From assembly GCF_000739015.1 (NCBI RefSeq), contig NZ_JPUG01000077.1:62001-126000 (forward strand): DNA of 64,000 nucleotides, in the 5' to 3' direction. Position 1 is the stretch's first letter, and every line of letters starts with the position of its first letter. This stretch comes from Microvirga sp. BSC39 (GTDB lineage Bacteria; Pseudomonadota; Alphaproteobacteria; Rhizobiales; Beijerinckiaceae). The position numbers and the translations under genes were made by a program. Below are positions 1-9,462 of the stretch, in pieces. The notes under the pieces are model-generated. The model was not told the DNA's origin. It ran no database searches and saw nothing but the letters and a program-made list of their open reading frames with translations.

Positions 1-1
1 G

Positions 2-1060
2 GTGCTGTGCTACGCCTTGTTCGTCGGCCTCAACATCATCGGCGTCGAGCTGTCGTTCAGGGTCACGGTGAGCGTCACGGTGGCGGCCCTTGCCGTGCTT
101 GCGGCCTTTTACCTGTCCGTCCTGTTCTCCGGCCAGTTCGACTTCTCGCGCTGGGCACTGAACATCGGGCCCGACGGCGCAGAGCTTCCAAGCGGGAACG
201 GACCTTTCCTGCCCTTGGGCGTCAGCAGCATCCTGGCCTCGTTGCCCTTCGCGGTCTGGCTTTTCCTCGCCATCGAGCAACTGCCGCTGGCAGCCGAGGA
301 GTCCCACGATCCGCAGCGCGACATGCCCAAGGGCATCATCGCCGGCATCCTGACGCTGATCGCTTCCGCGTTCCTCGTGCTCTTCCTGAACACAGGCATC
401 GCGCCGGGTGCGGTGGGTCTGGGCAAGTCGGGTGAGCCGCTGCTCGACGGGTTCCGCACCCTGTTCGGCACGGACATCGCGAAGGTCCTCGCGGCCATCG
501 CCGTGATCGGGCTCATCGCGTCGTTCCACACCATCATCTTCGCCTTCGGCCGGCAGATCTACTCCCTGTCGCGGGCAGGCTACTTCCCGAGCTTCCTGTC
601 GGTCACGCATGGCGAACGCAAGACGCCGCATGTGGCCCTGATCGCAGGCGCGGTGCTGGGCCTCCTTGTGATGCTGATCATCTGGTTTTCGGCCGGCGCC
701 GAGGCCGGTGCGACCGTCATCGGCGGCACCTTGCTCAACATGGCGGTGGCGGGCGCGATGCTGGCCTACTTCATGCAGGGCATGTCCTATGTGGTGCTCA
801 AGAAGAAGTTCCCGAACCTGCACCGTCCCTACAGGAGCCCGTTCGGCATTGCGGGCGCGGTGATCTGCATGGTGATCGCGGCAGTGACGCTCTACTTCCA
901 GCTCACCGACTCGGTCTTCCGGACCGCGGTCATCGGTGTTGCCGTCTATTACGCGGTGATGATGGCCTACTTCCTGCTTATCGGACGGCATAAGCTCATC
1001 CTCTCTCCGGAGGAGGAGTTCGCGCTCACCAAAGGCGAGAGCGAATACAAGTCCTATTGA
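2..1060 (+). CDS. APC-family amino acid/ethanolamine permease, 5' end missing
   Basis: Inner-membrane secondary transporter whose N-terminal part lies before the window. The visible 352 residues hold about nine hydrophobic segments, and the stretch AVWLFLAIEQLPLAAEE is typical of ethanolamine-permease-like APC proteins. The next three genes on the same strand encode a glutamine-synthetase-like ligase, an aldehyde dehydrogenase and an Fe-alcohol dehydrogenase, so the substrate is probably a primary amine carrying an alcohol group. The family call is firm. Ethanolamine as substrate is inference from neighbours; another amine or amino acid is possible. Confidence 0.8.
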   Translation: MLCYALFVGLNIIGVELSFRVTVSVTVAALAVLAAFYLSVLFSGQFDFSRWALNIGPDGAELPSGNGPFLPLGVSSILASLPFAVWLFLAIEQLPLAAEESHDPQRDMPKGIIAGILTLIASAFLVLFLNTGIAPGAVGLGKSGEPLLDGFRTLFGTDIAKVLAAIAVIGLIASFHTIIFAFGRQIYSLSRAGYFPSFLSVTHGERKTPHVALIAGAVLGLLVMLIIWFSAGAEAGATVIGGTLLNMAVAGAMLAYFMQGMSYVVLKKKFPNLHRPYRSPFGIAGAVICMVIAAVTLYFQLTDSVFRTAVIGVAVYYAVMMAYFLLIGRHKLILSPEEEFALTKGESEYKSY

Positions 1061-1120
1061 TCCTTCGGGAGCGCGCCCCATGCGCGCTCCCTTTCTCCTC
1101 TCGCGGTCAAGGTTTTTCGT

Positions 1121-2491
1121 ATGGACGCTCCCAAGATCAAGAATGCCGCCGATGCGCTGGAATACGTGCGCAGCCGCGATCTGCCCTTCGTGAAGATCGG
1201 CCTCACGGACGTGGACGGCATCATGCGCGGCAAGTACATGGCTCGCGACAAGTTCGAGTCCGCCCTCGAGAAGGGCTTCGGCTTCTGCGACGTGGTGCTG
1301 GGCTGGGACTCCAACGATCAGCTCTATGACAACACCACGCTCACCGGCTGGCATACGGCCTATCCCGATGCGACGGCACGGGTGATCCCGGAATCCATGC
1401 GCCTTATTCCCTTCGAGAACGACCTGCCGTTCTTCCTGGCGGAGTTCGAAGGCTACGCGGAGGCGGCCTGTCCGCGCGGCGTGCTGCGACGGGTCCTCAA
1501 GAAAGCCGAGGACATGGGCTTTGCGGTCTCAGCCGCGGCCGAGTTCGAGTTCTTCCTGTTCGAGGAAACCCCGCATTCCGTTCGCGAGAAGAGCTACCGG
1601 AACCTCAAGAACATCACGCCCGGCTTCTTCGGCTATTCGGTGCTGCGCTCCGGCGTGCACGCGGATTTCTACCATGAGCTTCTCGATCTGGCGAAGACGA
1701 TGGACTTCGAGATCGAGGGCCTGCACACGGAAACCGGCCCCGGCGTGCTTGAGGCCGCGATCCGCGTCGACGATGCACTGAACGCGGCCGACAAGGCGGC
1801 TCTGTTCAAGACCTATACCAAGATCCTGGCCCAGCACCGCGGCTGGATGGCGACCTTCATGGCCAAGTGGTCCCGCGACTGGCCCGGCCAGTCCGGCCAC
1901 CTCCATGCGTCCCTGCGGGATATCAAGACCGGCAAGGGTGCGTTCTACGATGCCCAGGCCAAGCACAACATGTCGGACACCATGCGCTGGTTCGTGGGCG
2001 GTCAGCAGCAGCTGATGCCCGAGATCCTCGCCATGGTGGCCTGCACGGTGAACAGCTACACGCGGCTGATCCCCGGCTTCTGGGCCCCCACCGACTCCGC
2101 CTGGGGCGTGGAGAACCGCACCACGGCTTTGCGCGTCATTCCGGGCTCCGAGAAGTCGCAGCGGGTCGAGTACCGGGTCGCGGCCGCCGATATCAACCCC
2201 TACATCGCGCTTGCGGCCGCCATCGGCTCGGGCCTATGGGGCATCGAGAACCGGATCGATCCGGGCGAGCCGATCCAGGGCAATGCCTATGCGGTCGAGC
2301 ACCCGAAGGAGCGGGCCCTGCCGCGCTCCCTCGGCGAGGCCGCCGAGCGTCTCAAGGGCTCCCAGGCCGCGCGCCAGCTCTTCGGCGACACCTTCGTGGA
2401 GCATTACGCCGCAACCCGCGAATGGGAGGAGCGCGAGGCGCGCAAGGCTATCACCGATTGGCAGCTCGCCCGTTACTTCGAGATCATCTAA
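1121..2491 (+). CDS. glutamine-synthetase-family gamma-glutamyl ligase (amine glutamylation)
   Basis: 456-residue member of the glutamine synthetase superfamily, the class that includes PuuA, IpuC and GlnA4 and that ATP-dependently joins glutamate to an amine rather than ammonia. It shows the beta-grasp N-terminus, GVHADFYHELLDLAK, the ETGPGVLEAAI segment and the substrate-loop region NSYTRLIPGFWAPT followed by ENRTTALRV. The gene lies 60 bp after a permease and 34 bp before an aldehyde dehydrogenase. The downstream alcohol and aldehyde dehydrogenases would fit oxidation of a gamma-glutamyl amino alcohol. True glutamine synthetase is unlikely given the context and divergence; the exact amine is unknown. 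Confidence 0.82.
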   Translation: MDAPKIKNAADALEYVRSRDLPFVKIGLTDVDGIMRGKYMARDKFESALEKGFGFCDVVLGWDSNDQLYDNTTLTGWHTAYPDATARVIPESMRLIPFENDLPFFLAEFEGYAEAACPRGVLRRVLKKAEDMGFAVSAAAEFEFFLFEETPHSVREKSYRNLKNITPGFFGYSVLRSGVHADFYHELLDLAKTMDFEIEGLHTETGPGVLEAAIRVDDALNAADKAALFKTYTKILAQHRGWMATFMAKWSRDWPGQSGHLHASLRDIKTGKGAFYDAQAKHNMSDTMRWFVGGQQQLMPEILAMVACTVNSYTRLIPGFWAPTDSAWGVENRTTALRVIPGSEKSQRVEYRVAAADINPYIALAAAIGSGLWGIENRIDPGEPIQGNAYAVEHPKERALPRSLGEAAERLKGSQAARQLFGDTFVEHYAATREWEEREARKAITDWQLARYFEII

Positions 2492-2525
2492 AAGCCTTTT
2501 CGAGACTCAATCACAGGAGAGGACC

Positions 2526-3953
2526 ATGGTCTCTGGATCATGGTCTTTCAGGCATCACATCATGGCCGATACCGATATCGTCTGCATTTCCCCCATCGAC
2601 GGGCGCGAGCTCGTCCGCCGTCCCATCATGTCCGAGGCCGCCATCGATGCGGCGATCACGTCGGCCCGCGAGGCGCAAAAGGCTTGGCGCAACACCACCA
2701 TCGCGGAGCGCGCCAGCAAGGTCTCAGCCTTCCTCGACGCGCTGCTCGCCATGAACCAGGAGGTGGTGCCGGAGATCGCCCAGCAGATGGGCCGGCCCGT
2801 GCGCTATGGCGGCGAGTTCCGCGGCGTCGAGGAGCGGGCGCGCTACATGATCGGCATTGCCGAGAAGAGCCTGCAGCCCATCCCGGCCGACGACGAGAAG
2901 GCGGGATTCCGCCGCATGATCAAGCGCGAGCCCGTGGGCCTCGTGCTCGTGATCGCCCCGTGGAACTACCCGTATCTCACGGCCATCAACACCATCGTGC
3001 CGGCGCTCATGGCTGGCAATGCGGTGCTGTTGAAGCACGCTTCGCAGACGGTGCTGGCGGGTGAGCGCTTCCAGATGGCGATGGATCGCGCCGGCATGCC
3101 GGAGGGGCTGTTCCAGAACCTGCATCTCAGCCACGACCAGACGAGCCGCATCTTGAGCAATGGTCTCGTCGATCACTGCAACTTCACCGGCTCCGTCTCC
3201 GGCGGTCGCTCCATCGAACGCGCGGCGGCAGGATCCTTCACCTCTCTCGGCCTCGAGCTCGGCGGCAAGGACCCGTCCTATGTGCGCCAGGACGCCAACC
3301 TCGACCATGCCATCGAGAACCTGGTGGACGGCGCCTTCTTCAACTCGGGGCAGTGCTGCTGCGGCATCGAGCGCATCTACGTTCACGAGAAGCACTACGA
3401 CCGCTTCGTCGAGGGCGCGGTCGATCTCGTGAACAAGTACGTGCTCGGCAACCCGCTCGATGAGGCGACAACGCTCGGGCCCATGGCGCACAAGCGCTTC
3501 GCCGATCTCGTGCGCGGGCAGAACGCGGAAGCGGTGGCGAAGGGCGCGAGGGCGCATATCGACACGAAGCGCTTTGCCGCGGATACTGGCGATACCGCCT
3601 ATCTGGCGCCGCAGGTGCTGACGAACGTCGATCATTCCATGAGCGTCATGCGCGAGGAGAGCTTCGGCCCCACCGTCGGCATCATGAAGGTGTCGGGCGA
3701 CGAGGAGGCGATCCGTCTCATGAACGATTCGCCCTACGGCCTCTCGGCCGCCATCTGGACCTCCGACGTCGATGCGGCGGAAGCCATCGGCGACAGGCTC
3801 GAGACCGGCACCGTGTTCATGAACCGCTGCGACTACCTCGATCCCGCGCTCGCCTGGACGGGCGTGAAGGATACGGGCCGCGGCGCAAGCCTGTCGCGGC
3901 TGGCCTACGAGTCGCTCACCCGTCCGAAATCCTACCACCTCCGCCAGATCTGA
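2526..3953 (+). CDS. NAD(P)-dependent aldehyde dehydrogenase
   Basis: ALDH superfamily enzyme that oxidises an aldehyde to a carboxylate. Visible signatures are the coenzyme-site segment APWNYPYLTAINTIVPALMAG, the general-base motif LELGGKDP, and the catalytic cysteine in FNSGQCCCGIERI. The start at 2526 is chosen because AGGAGAGG ends four bases before it; an in-frame ATG at 2562 is the main alternative and would still contain the whole conserved domain. It sits between the glutamyl ligase and the Fe-alcohol dehydrogenase, and probably handles the aldehyde made by the latter from a gamma-glutamylated amino alcohol. The substrate is inference. Confidence 0.88.
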   Translation: MVSGSWSFRHHIMADTDIVCISPIDGRELVRRPIMSEAAIDAAITSAREAQKAWRNTTIAERASKVSAFLDALLAMNQEVVPEIAQQMGRPVRYGGEFRGVEERARYMIGIAEKSLQPIPADDEKAGFRRMIKREPVGLVLVIAPWNYPYLTAINTIVPALMAGNAVLLKHASQTVLAGERFQMAMDRAGMPEGLFQNLHLSHDQTSRILSNGLVDHCNFTGSVSGGRSIERAAAGSFTSLGLELGGKDPSYVRQDANLDHAIENLVDGAFFNSGQCCCGIERIYVHEKHYDRFVEGAVDLVNKYVLGNPLDEATTLGPMAHKRFADLVRGQNAEAVAKGARAHIDTKRFAADTGDTAYLAPQVLTNVDHSMSVMREESFGPTVGIMKVSGDEEAIRLMNDSPYGLSAAIWTSDVDAAEAIGDRLETGTVFMNRCDYLDPALAWTGVKDTGRGASLSRLAYESLTRPKSYHLRQI

Positions 3954-3964
3954 TTGAAAGCATC

Positions 3965-5128
3965 ATGACCATGTCTCCCCGTTCCAACTGGAGCTATCCC
4001 ACCGCGATCCGCTTCGGCGCAGGCCGCATTGCCGAATTGGCCGAGGCCTGCAAGTCGGTGGGCATGCAGGCGCCGCTCATCGTGACGGATCCGTTCCTTG
4101 CCACTCAACCCATGACGAAGGCGGCGCTCGATCAGCTGATCTCCGCCGGCCTCAAGGCGGCGATCTTCTCCGACATCAAGCCGAACCCGGTCGAGACGAA
4201 CGTGTACAAGGGTTTGGAGGCCTTGAAGGCCGGCCAGCATGACGGCGTCGTTGCCTTCGGAGGCGGCTCGGCGCTCGATGCCGGCAAGGTCATCGCCTTC
4301 ATGGCCGGCCAGACCCGCCCCATGTGGGACTTCGAGGATGTCGGCGACTGGTGGACCCGTGCGGACCCGAACGGCATTCAGCCGATCATAGCCGTGCCCA
4401 CGACGGCGGGAACGGGCTCGGAAGTGGGCCGCGCCGGCGTGATCACGCAGGAGGCGACGCACACCAAGAAGGTGATCTTCCATCCGCTGATGATGCCGAA
4501 GATCGTGATCTGCGATCCGGAACTGACGGTGGGCATGCCGCCTCACATCACGGCCGGCACGGGTCTCGATGCGCTGGCCCATTGCGTTGAGGCCTATTGT
4601 GCGCCAGGCTATCACCCTCTTGCCGACGGCATTGCGGTCGAGGGCATCCGCCTCGTGAAGGAATACCTGCCGCGCGCCTACAAGGACGGCAAGGACATCG
4701 AAGCCCGCGCGCAGCTGATGTCGGCGGCCGCCATGGGCGCCACGGCATTCCAGAAGGGGCTCGGCGCCATCCATGCGCTGTCGCATCCCACCGGTGCGCT
4801 CTACGACACGCATCACGGCCTGACCAACGCGGTCTTCATGCCCTACGTGCTGGTCTACAACCGCAAGGCCATCGAAGAGCGGATCGAACGGCTCGCCGCC
4901 TATATCGGCCTTGAGCCTTCGTTCCAGGCCTTCCTCGATTGGGTGCTGCAGCTGCGCAAGGATCTCGGCGTACCGCACACGCTGGAGGGCCTAAAGGTCG
5001 ACAACGCCCGCTTCGAGGAGATGTCCGAGATGGCGCCCAACGATCCTACGGCTGGAGGCAATCCGGTGCCGATCACCAAGGAGAGCGCCCGCAAGCTCTT
5101 CGAGGATGCGCTGGCCGGGCGGGTCTAA
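3965..5128 (+). CDS. iron-containing alcohol dehydrogenase
   Basis: 387-residue group III Fe-dependent alcohol dehydrogenase that interconverts an alcohol and an aldehyde with NAD(P). Motifs include GGGSALDAGKVIA for dinucleotide binding, PTTAGTGSEV, and the metal-binding region with DALAHCVEAY, HALSHPTGALYDTHHG. It begins 11 bp after the aldehyde dehydrogenase stop, so the two should be co-transcribed. In the proposed pathway it would oxidise a gamma-glutamyl amino alcohol before the aldehyde dehydrogenase acts. Its 3' end overlaps the convergent MmcQ/YjbR gene by four bases. Confidence 0.9.
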   Translation: MTMSPRSNWSYPTAIRFGAGRIAELAEACKSVGMQAPLIVTDPFLATQPMTKAALDQLISAGLKAAIFSDIKPNPVETNVYKGLEALKAGQHDGVVAFGGGSALDAGKVIAFMAGQTRPMWDFEDVGDWWTRADPNGIQPIIAVPTTAGTGSEVGRAGVITQEATHTKKVIFHPLMMPKIVICDPELTVGMPPHITAGTGLDALAHCVEAYCAPGYHPLADGIAVEGIRLVKEYLPRAYKDGKDIEARAQLMSAAAMGATAFQKGLGAIHALSHPTGALYDTHHGLTNAVFMPYVLVYNRKAIEERIERLAAYIGLEPSFQAFLDWVLQLRKDLGVPHTLEGLKVDNARFEEMSEMAPNDPTAGGNPVPITKESARKLFEDALAGRV

Positions 5129-5496
5129 ACCGGATCTCGATCTATCGAGGCGGTTGGCGTAGTGCCAGCCGCCCGTGTGACAAGGCTTCTGGGTGCCACA
5201 GCATTCCAGGCGGCGAGAAGGGCGCTTTTCAACGTCATCTCGTCGGTGTGCGCCAATTCGATGCTCGTCCAGCCCTGAAGCCCCCATTTGCCCGATACGG
5301 GAGCGAAGACGAGAGGCTCCGCATCGACACGGATCCTCTGATCCTCGGAGGTGAGTTTCACGACAGCGCGCTGCTCGTCCGGATGGAGCGTAGCAAAGAT
5401 TTTACTCCGCACGCGAAAATCCGGGCGGCTCATGTGAGTGCTCTCGCGGGCTTCCGGCAGAGCCAGGGCAAGACGGCGAACATCGTCCGGTGTCAT
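5125..5496 (-). CDS. MmcQ/YjbR family protein
   Basis: 123-residue protein of the MmcQ/YjbR family, a small fold with a double-wing DNA-binding-like shape and no settled function. The family pattern is seen in the N-terminus (MTPDDVRRLALALPEARES), the KIFATLHPDEQRAVVKLT strand region and the GKWGLQGWTSIEL motif near the C-terminus. It is a single gene pointing at the Fe-alcohol dehydrogenase and has no evident functional link to it. Confidence 0.8.
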   Translation of the reverse strand: MTPDDVRRLALALPEARESTHMSRPDFRVRSKIFATLHPDEQRAVVKLTSEDQRIRVDAEPLVFAPVSGKWGLQGWTSIELAHTDEMTLKSALLAAWNAVAPRSLVTRAAGTTPTASIDRDPV

Positions 5497-5591
5497 GTGG
5501 TTCTCTTCATGATGCCGGATGCATCCTGACCTGCGGGATCGTCGTTTTCAAGTTTCATGGGCTTGGTGCCCCTGAGCCCTCTGGGCAAACG

Positions 5592-5624
5592 AAAGGCACC
5601 GCTGAGGCTATCAGCGGTGCCTTT
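5592..5624 (-). terminator. bidirectional intrinsic terminator, 14-bp stem
   Basis: A perfect inverted repeat AAAGGCACCGCTGA / TCAGCGGTGCCTTT with a 5-base loop (GGCTA), 21 bp past the stop of the minus-strand FMN reductase. The AAA/TTT ends of the stem provide the short U run on either strand. It most likely ends the FMN reductase transcript and may also insulate the MmcQ/YjbR gene. Confidence 0.85.
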
Positions 5625-5645
5625 GCTTTGATCGAGCCTGGTGCC

Positions 5646-6242
5646 TTAGGCAGCAGCCTTCATCGTGGTCTTGCGCTCCGCACGCAACGACCTGAGGGCC
5701 TCCGTCCAGCGCAAGAGTTCGTCGAGCATCGTCGCGGCCGAGGTCCTGTAGATGTCCTGGGGCCTGAGCTTGCCGTTCTCGTCCAGGTTCTGGAACACCA
5801 TCGGCATCGGGACGCCTTCCGGGATCGGCATCATCTTCAGGGTGGTGACGATCTGCTTTGCCACCTGGACCGAGCGCAGGCCGCCGGAGATGCCGCCATA
5901 GCTCACGAAGCCGGCGGGCGCATAGTTCCATTCGCGCGAAAGGTAGTTCAGGGCGTTCACCAGGGCCGGCGGCGGAGCATAGTTGTACTCGGGCGTCACG
6001 AACACGAAGGCATCGGCTGCGGACACGCTCTCGGCCCATGCCTTGGTATGGGCGTGGTGGTAGTTCTGCTTCATCGGGTGCTCGGGCTCGTCGAAGAGCG
6101 GCAGGTTGAACTCCGCCAGGTCTACCAGCACAGGCTCGAACTTGCCGTGCTCGGCCGTGTATTCGCTGAACCACTGGGCGATGCTCGGTCCGACCCGACC
6201 GGGGCGCGTGCTGGCGATGATGATGTGAAGCTTGGGCTTCAT
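5646..6242 (-). CDS. NADPH-dependent FMN reductase family protein
   Basis: 198-residue flavodoxin-like oxidoreductase that reduces FMN or uses bound FMN to reduce quinones, azo compounds or similar. The phosphate-binding loop IIASTRPGRVGPSIAQW is at the N-terminus and the flavin-contact segment TPEYNYAPPPALVNALNYL follows mid-protein. The ATG at 6242 is preferred over an upstream ATG because AAGGACG lies just before it. It is divergent from an HxlR-type regulator that starts about 100 bp away, an arrangement usual for HxlR-controlled redox enzymes responding to electrophiles. Confidence 0.88.
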   Translation of the reverse strand: MKPKLHIIIASTRPGRVGPSIAQWFSEYTAEHGKFEPVLVDLAEFNLPLFDEPEHPMKQNYHHAHTKAWAESVSAADAFVFVTPEYNYAPPPALVNALNYLSREWNYAPAGFVSYGGISGGLRSVQVAKQIVTTLKMMPIPEGVPMPMVFQNLDENGKLRPQDIYRTSAATMLDELLRWTEALRSLRAERKTTMKAAA

Positions 6243-6345
6243 GGGACGTCCTTCATTTGCATTCGGAGGCGGGAGCACTTAAGTTCCCTTTTGTTACCGA
6301 GGCTCATTAAGTAACTTCTGCAGGCTTTCGCAAGGAGGCACTTTC
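6243..6345. promoter_or_regulatory. divergent promoter region with HxlR-type palindrome
   Basis: The 103-bp gap between the divergent FMN reductase and HxlR regulator genes is AT-richer than its surroundings. It holds a short palindrome AAGTAACTT at 6309-6317 and a related AAGTTCCCTT at 6281-6290. These are candidate operators for the adjacent regulator. The regulator gene has a strong AAGGAGG ribosome binding site at 6329-6335. Confidence 0.5.
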
Positions 6346-6747
6346 ATGTCACCCAGTCACATCCATGTGCCCACCGATTGCCGGACAGTGACGGAGATCC
6401 TGTCCCGGGTCGGCGACAAGTGGAGCGTCCAGGTGGTGGTCCAGATGGGCGAAGGTCCCAAGAGGTTCAACGAGTTACGCCGAGCCGTGACCGGAATTTC
6501 CCAGAGGATGCTGACCCTGACGCTGCGTGGGCTGGAGCGCGACGGGCTCGTCACGCGCACCGTCTATCCGACCATTCCGCCCCGGGTGGATTACCAGCTC
6601 ACAGGTCTGGGTTGCTCCCTGCTCAAGACTGTACGGGGCTTGGGCGATTGGGCGATCCAGCACCGGGACGAGATTCTCGCCTCTCGGCGGCGTTTTGATG
6701 CGGGAGACGGTGACGGGCTTGAGGGCAACCCGCCTGCCGCAGCTTAA
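6346..6747 (+). CDS. HxlR-family winged-helix transcriptional regulator
   Basis: 133-residue MarR-like HxlR regulator. The pattern TEILSRVGDKWSVQVVVQM, then RFNELRRAVTGISQRMLTLTLRGLERDGLVTRTVY, and VDYQLTGLG is diagnostic of the family's winged helix. It is divergent from the FMN reductase and is the likely regulator of it and of itself. No obvious sensing cysteine pair is visible beyond CRTV near the N-terminus (Cys12), which could be a redox or electrophile sensor as in other HxlR members. Its stop overlaps the convergent HAD phosphatase stop. Confidence 0.92.
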   Translation: MSPSHIHVPTDCRTVTEILSRVGDKWSVQVVVQMGEGPKRFNELRRAVTGISQRMLTLTLRGLERDGLVTRTVYPTIPPRVDYQLTGLGCSLLKTVRGLGDWAIQHRDEILASRRRFDAGDGDGLEGNPPAAA

Positions 6748-7403
6748 GCAGCGAGCCTGCGCTCCAGAACCTCCCAGAGAGCATCGTCGCGGAAGGTCGC
6801 AATCGTCCTGTCGGCCCCGACCTTGGTGAGTTCAGCGGCGCTCAAGCCCGTCAGGACCCCAAAGGAGAACAGCCCCGCCGCCTTGGCCGCCCTCATGCCC
6901 GAAGGGGAATCCTCGAACGCGATGGCCTCCTCCGGCCGAATGCCAAGCCGCTCGATCGCCGTGAGGTAGGGCAAGGGGTCGGGCTTGCCGCGCTCGACCT
7001 GATCGATGGTGATCTTGACCTCGAACCGGTCGGTAATGCCGAGAATGTCGAGGATATGGGTCGCGTTCAGCAACGGGGCATTGGTGACCAGGGCAAGCCT
7101 GATGCCGCGGGCATCTGCCCAGTCCAACACATCGAGCAGCCCCTCATGAGGCTCGAGCTCGAGTGCCAGGCGGCGGAAGGCAGCCTCCTTGCGCTCTGCA
7201 TAGATCTCATGCTCCTCGACCGGCAGGTGAGGCAGGAGTGCGGCAAAGATCGACTCGTTCGTATGGCCGATGATCGAGGTGCGATACAGATCCTCGTCGA
7301 TCACAATGCCCTGCGGGCCGAGGGTTTGCGCAAAGGCTTCCAGGTGGGTTGGATCGCTATGTACCAGGGTGCCGTCCATATCGAAAATCAGGGCTTTCAG
7401 CAT
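6744..7403 (-). CDS. HAD-superfamily phosphatase (beta-phosphoglucomutase/Gph-like)
   Basis: 219-residue HAD hydrolase, subfamily IA. Motif I is FDMDGTLVHSD with the nucleophile Asp, motif II is the Thr of LVTNAP, motif III is the Lys in RGKPDPLPYL, and motif IV is FEDSPSGMRAAKAAG. This set matches sugar-phosphate or phosphoglycolate phosphatases. The ATG at 7403 with GAGAG six bases upstream is preferred to an in-frame TTG at 7418. Its specific substrate cannot be read from sequence. It is convergent with the HxlR gene and shares two stop-codon bases with it. Confidence 0.88.
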   Translation of the reverse strand: MLKALIFDMDGTLVHSDPTHLEAFAQTLGPQGIVIDEDLYRTSIIGHTNESIFAALLPHLPVEEHEIYAERKEAAFRRLALELEPHEGLLDVLDWADARGIRLALVTNAPLLNATHILDILGITDRFEVKITIDQVERGKPDPLPYLTAIERLGIRPEEAIAFEDSPSGMRAAKAAGLFSFGVLTGLSAAELTKVGADRTIATFRDDALWEVLERRLAA

Positions 7404-7579
7404 CGCGTCGTCTCTCAAACGTCTTAGGAGCAGGCGAGGGAATAACCCCCCTCGCGTAAAAAGGCACCCCGTTGGAAATGTAACCCTGCTCTATAGTTAT
7501 TTCCGAAGTCGATAAACTGTTCCGAGTGCCGCTCCACCCATGATTTCAGGTCTTCTCCGCCCAAAAACGAGGCATTCCG

Positions 7580-8347
7580 ATGCACCTGAGGGATAGGCTC
7601 AGGACGCTTTACGAGGGCGACAGCCAGGAGGCCCACCGTTTCCGCTATGCCCTGCTCGTCTTCGACATCACGACTGTCATCTTCATCGTCGTCTCCTCCT
7701 TCCTGCCGCAATCTGCCCTTGTCCAGATCGTCGACGTCATCATCGGGCTGATCGTGCTGGCCGATTTTTCGTCACGGTTGGCGATCAGCCCGCGTCCCTG
7801 GAGGGGCCTCCTGCACCCGACGACCCTGGCGGACGTGGCTGCCATCGTGTCCTTCCTGGCCCCTATCGTCGGTGAGGGGATCGGGTTCGTGCGCATCCTG
7901 CGGACGGTGCGGCTTCTCAGGACCTATCAGCTTCTCGTGCGCCTGCGCGCCGACAGCATCTTCTTTCGCCGGAACGAGGAGCTGATCATCGCGTCCGTCA
8001 ACCTCGGCGTCTTCATCTTCGTCATGACGGGCTTCGTCTACGAGACGCAGCACCGGGCCAATGAAAAGATCAACAACTACGTGGATGCGCTCTATTTCAC
8101 GATGGCGGCGCTCACCACCACCGGCTTTGGCGACATCACCCTGACGGGAACCCTGGGACACCTGATCTCCGTGCTGATCATGATCTTCGGCGTGACGCTC
8201 TTCTTGCGTCTCGTGCAGGTTCTGCTGAGGCCCAACAAGGTGCGTTATCCGTGTCCCGTCTGCGCCTTGCAGCGCCATGACAGGGATGCGGTTCACTGCA
8301 AAGCCTGCGGGACGATCCTCAACATTCCGGACGAAGGGGCTGTCTGA
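7580..8347 (+). CDS. voltage-gated-type potassium channel with C-terminal zinc ribbon
   Basis: 255-residue six-segment ion channel. The S4-like helix FVRILRTVRLLRTYQLLVR carries regularly spaced arginines, and the pore loop has the K+ selectivity filter TTTGFGD, so it should conduct potassium. After S6 the tail holds two cysteine pairs, CPVC and CKAC, about 20 residues apart, that look like a cytoplasmic zinc ribbon. The ribbon is unusual for a small bacterial channel and might gate it in response to metal or redox. It faces the ABC importer operon convergently. Confidence 0.87.
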   Translation: MHLRDRLRTLYEGDSQEAHRFRYALLVFDITTVIFIVVSSFLPQSALVQIVDVIIGLIVLADFSSRLAISPRPWRGLLHPTTLADVAAIVSFLAPIVGEGIGFVRILRTVRLLRTYQLLVRLRADSIFFRRNEELIIASVNLGVFIFVMTGFVYETQHRANEKINNYVDALYFTMAALTTTGFGDITLTGTLGHLISVLIMIFGVTLFLRLVQVLLRPNKVRYPCPVCALQRHDRDAVHCKACGTILNIPDEGAV

Positions 8348-8352
8348 GTGCC

Positions 8353-9458
<1,106 letters not shown>

Positions 9459-9462
<4 letters not shown>

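Noticed and set aside
2724..3938. Long antisense frame opposite the aldehyde dehydrogenase
   Set aside because: Arg/His-rich shadow frame; plus strand encodes the clear enzyme.
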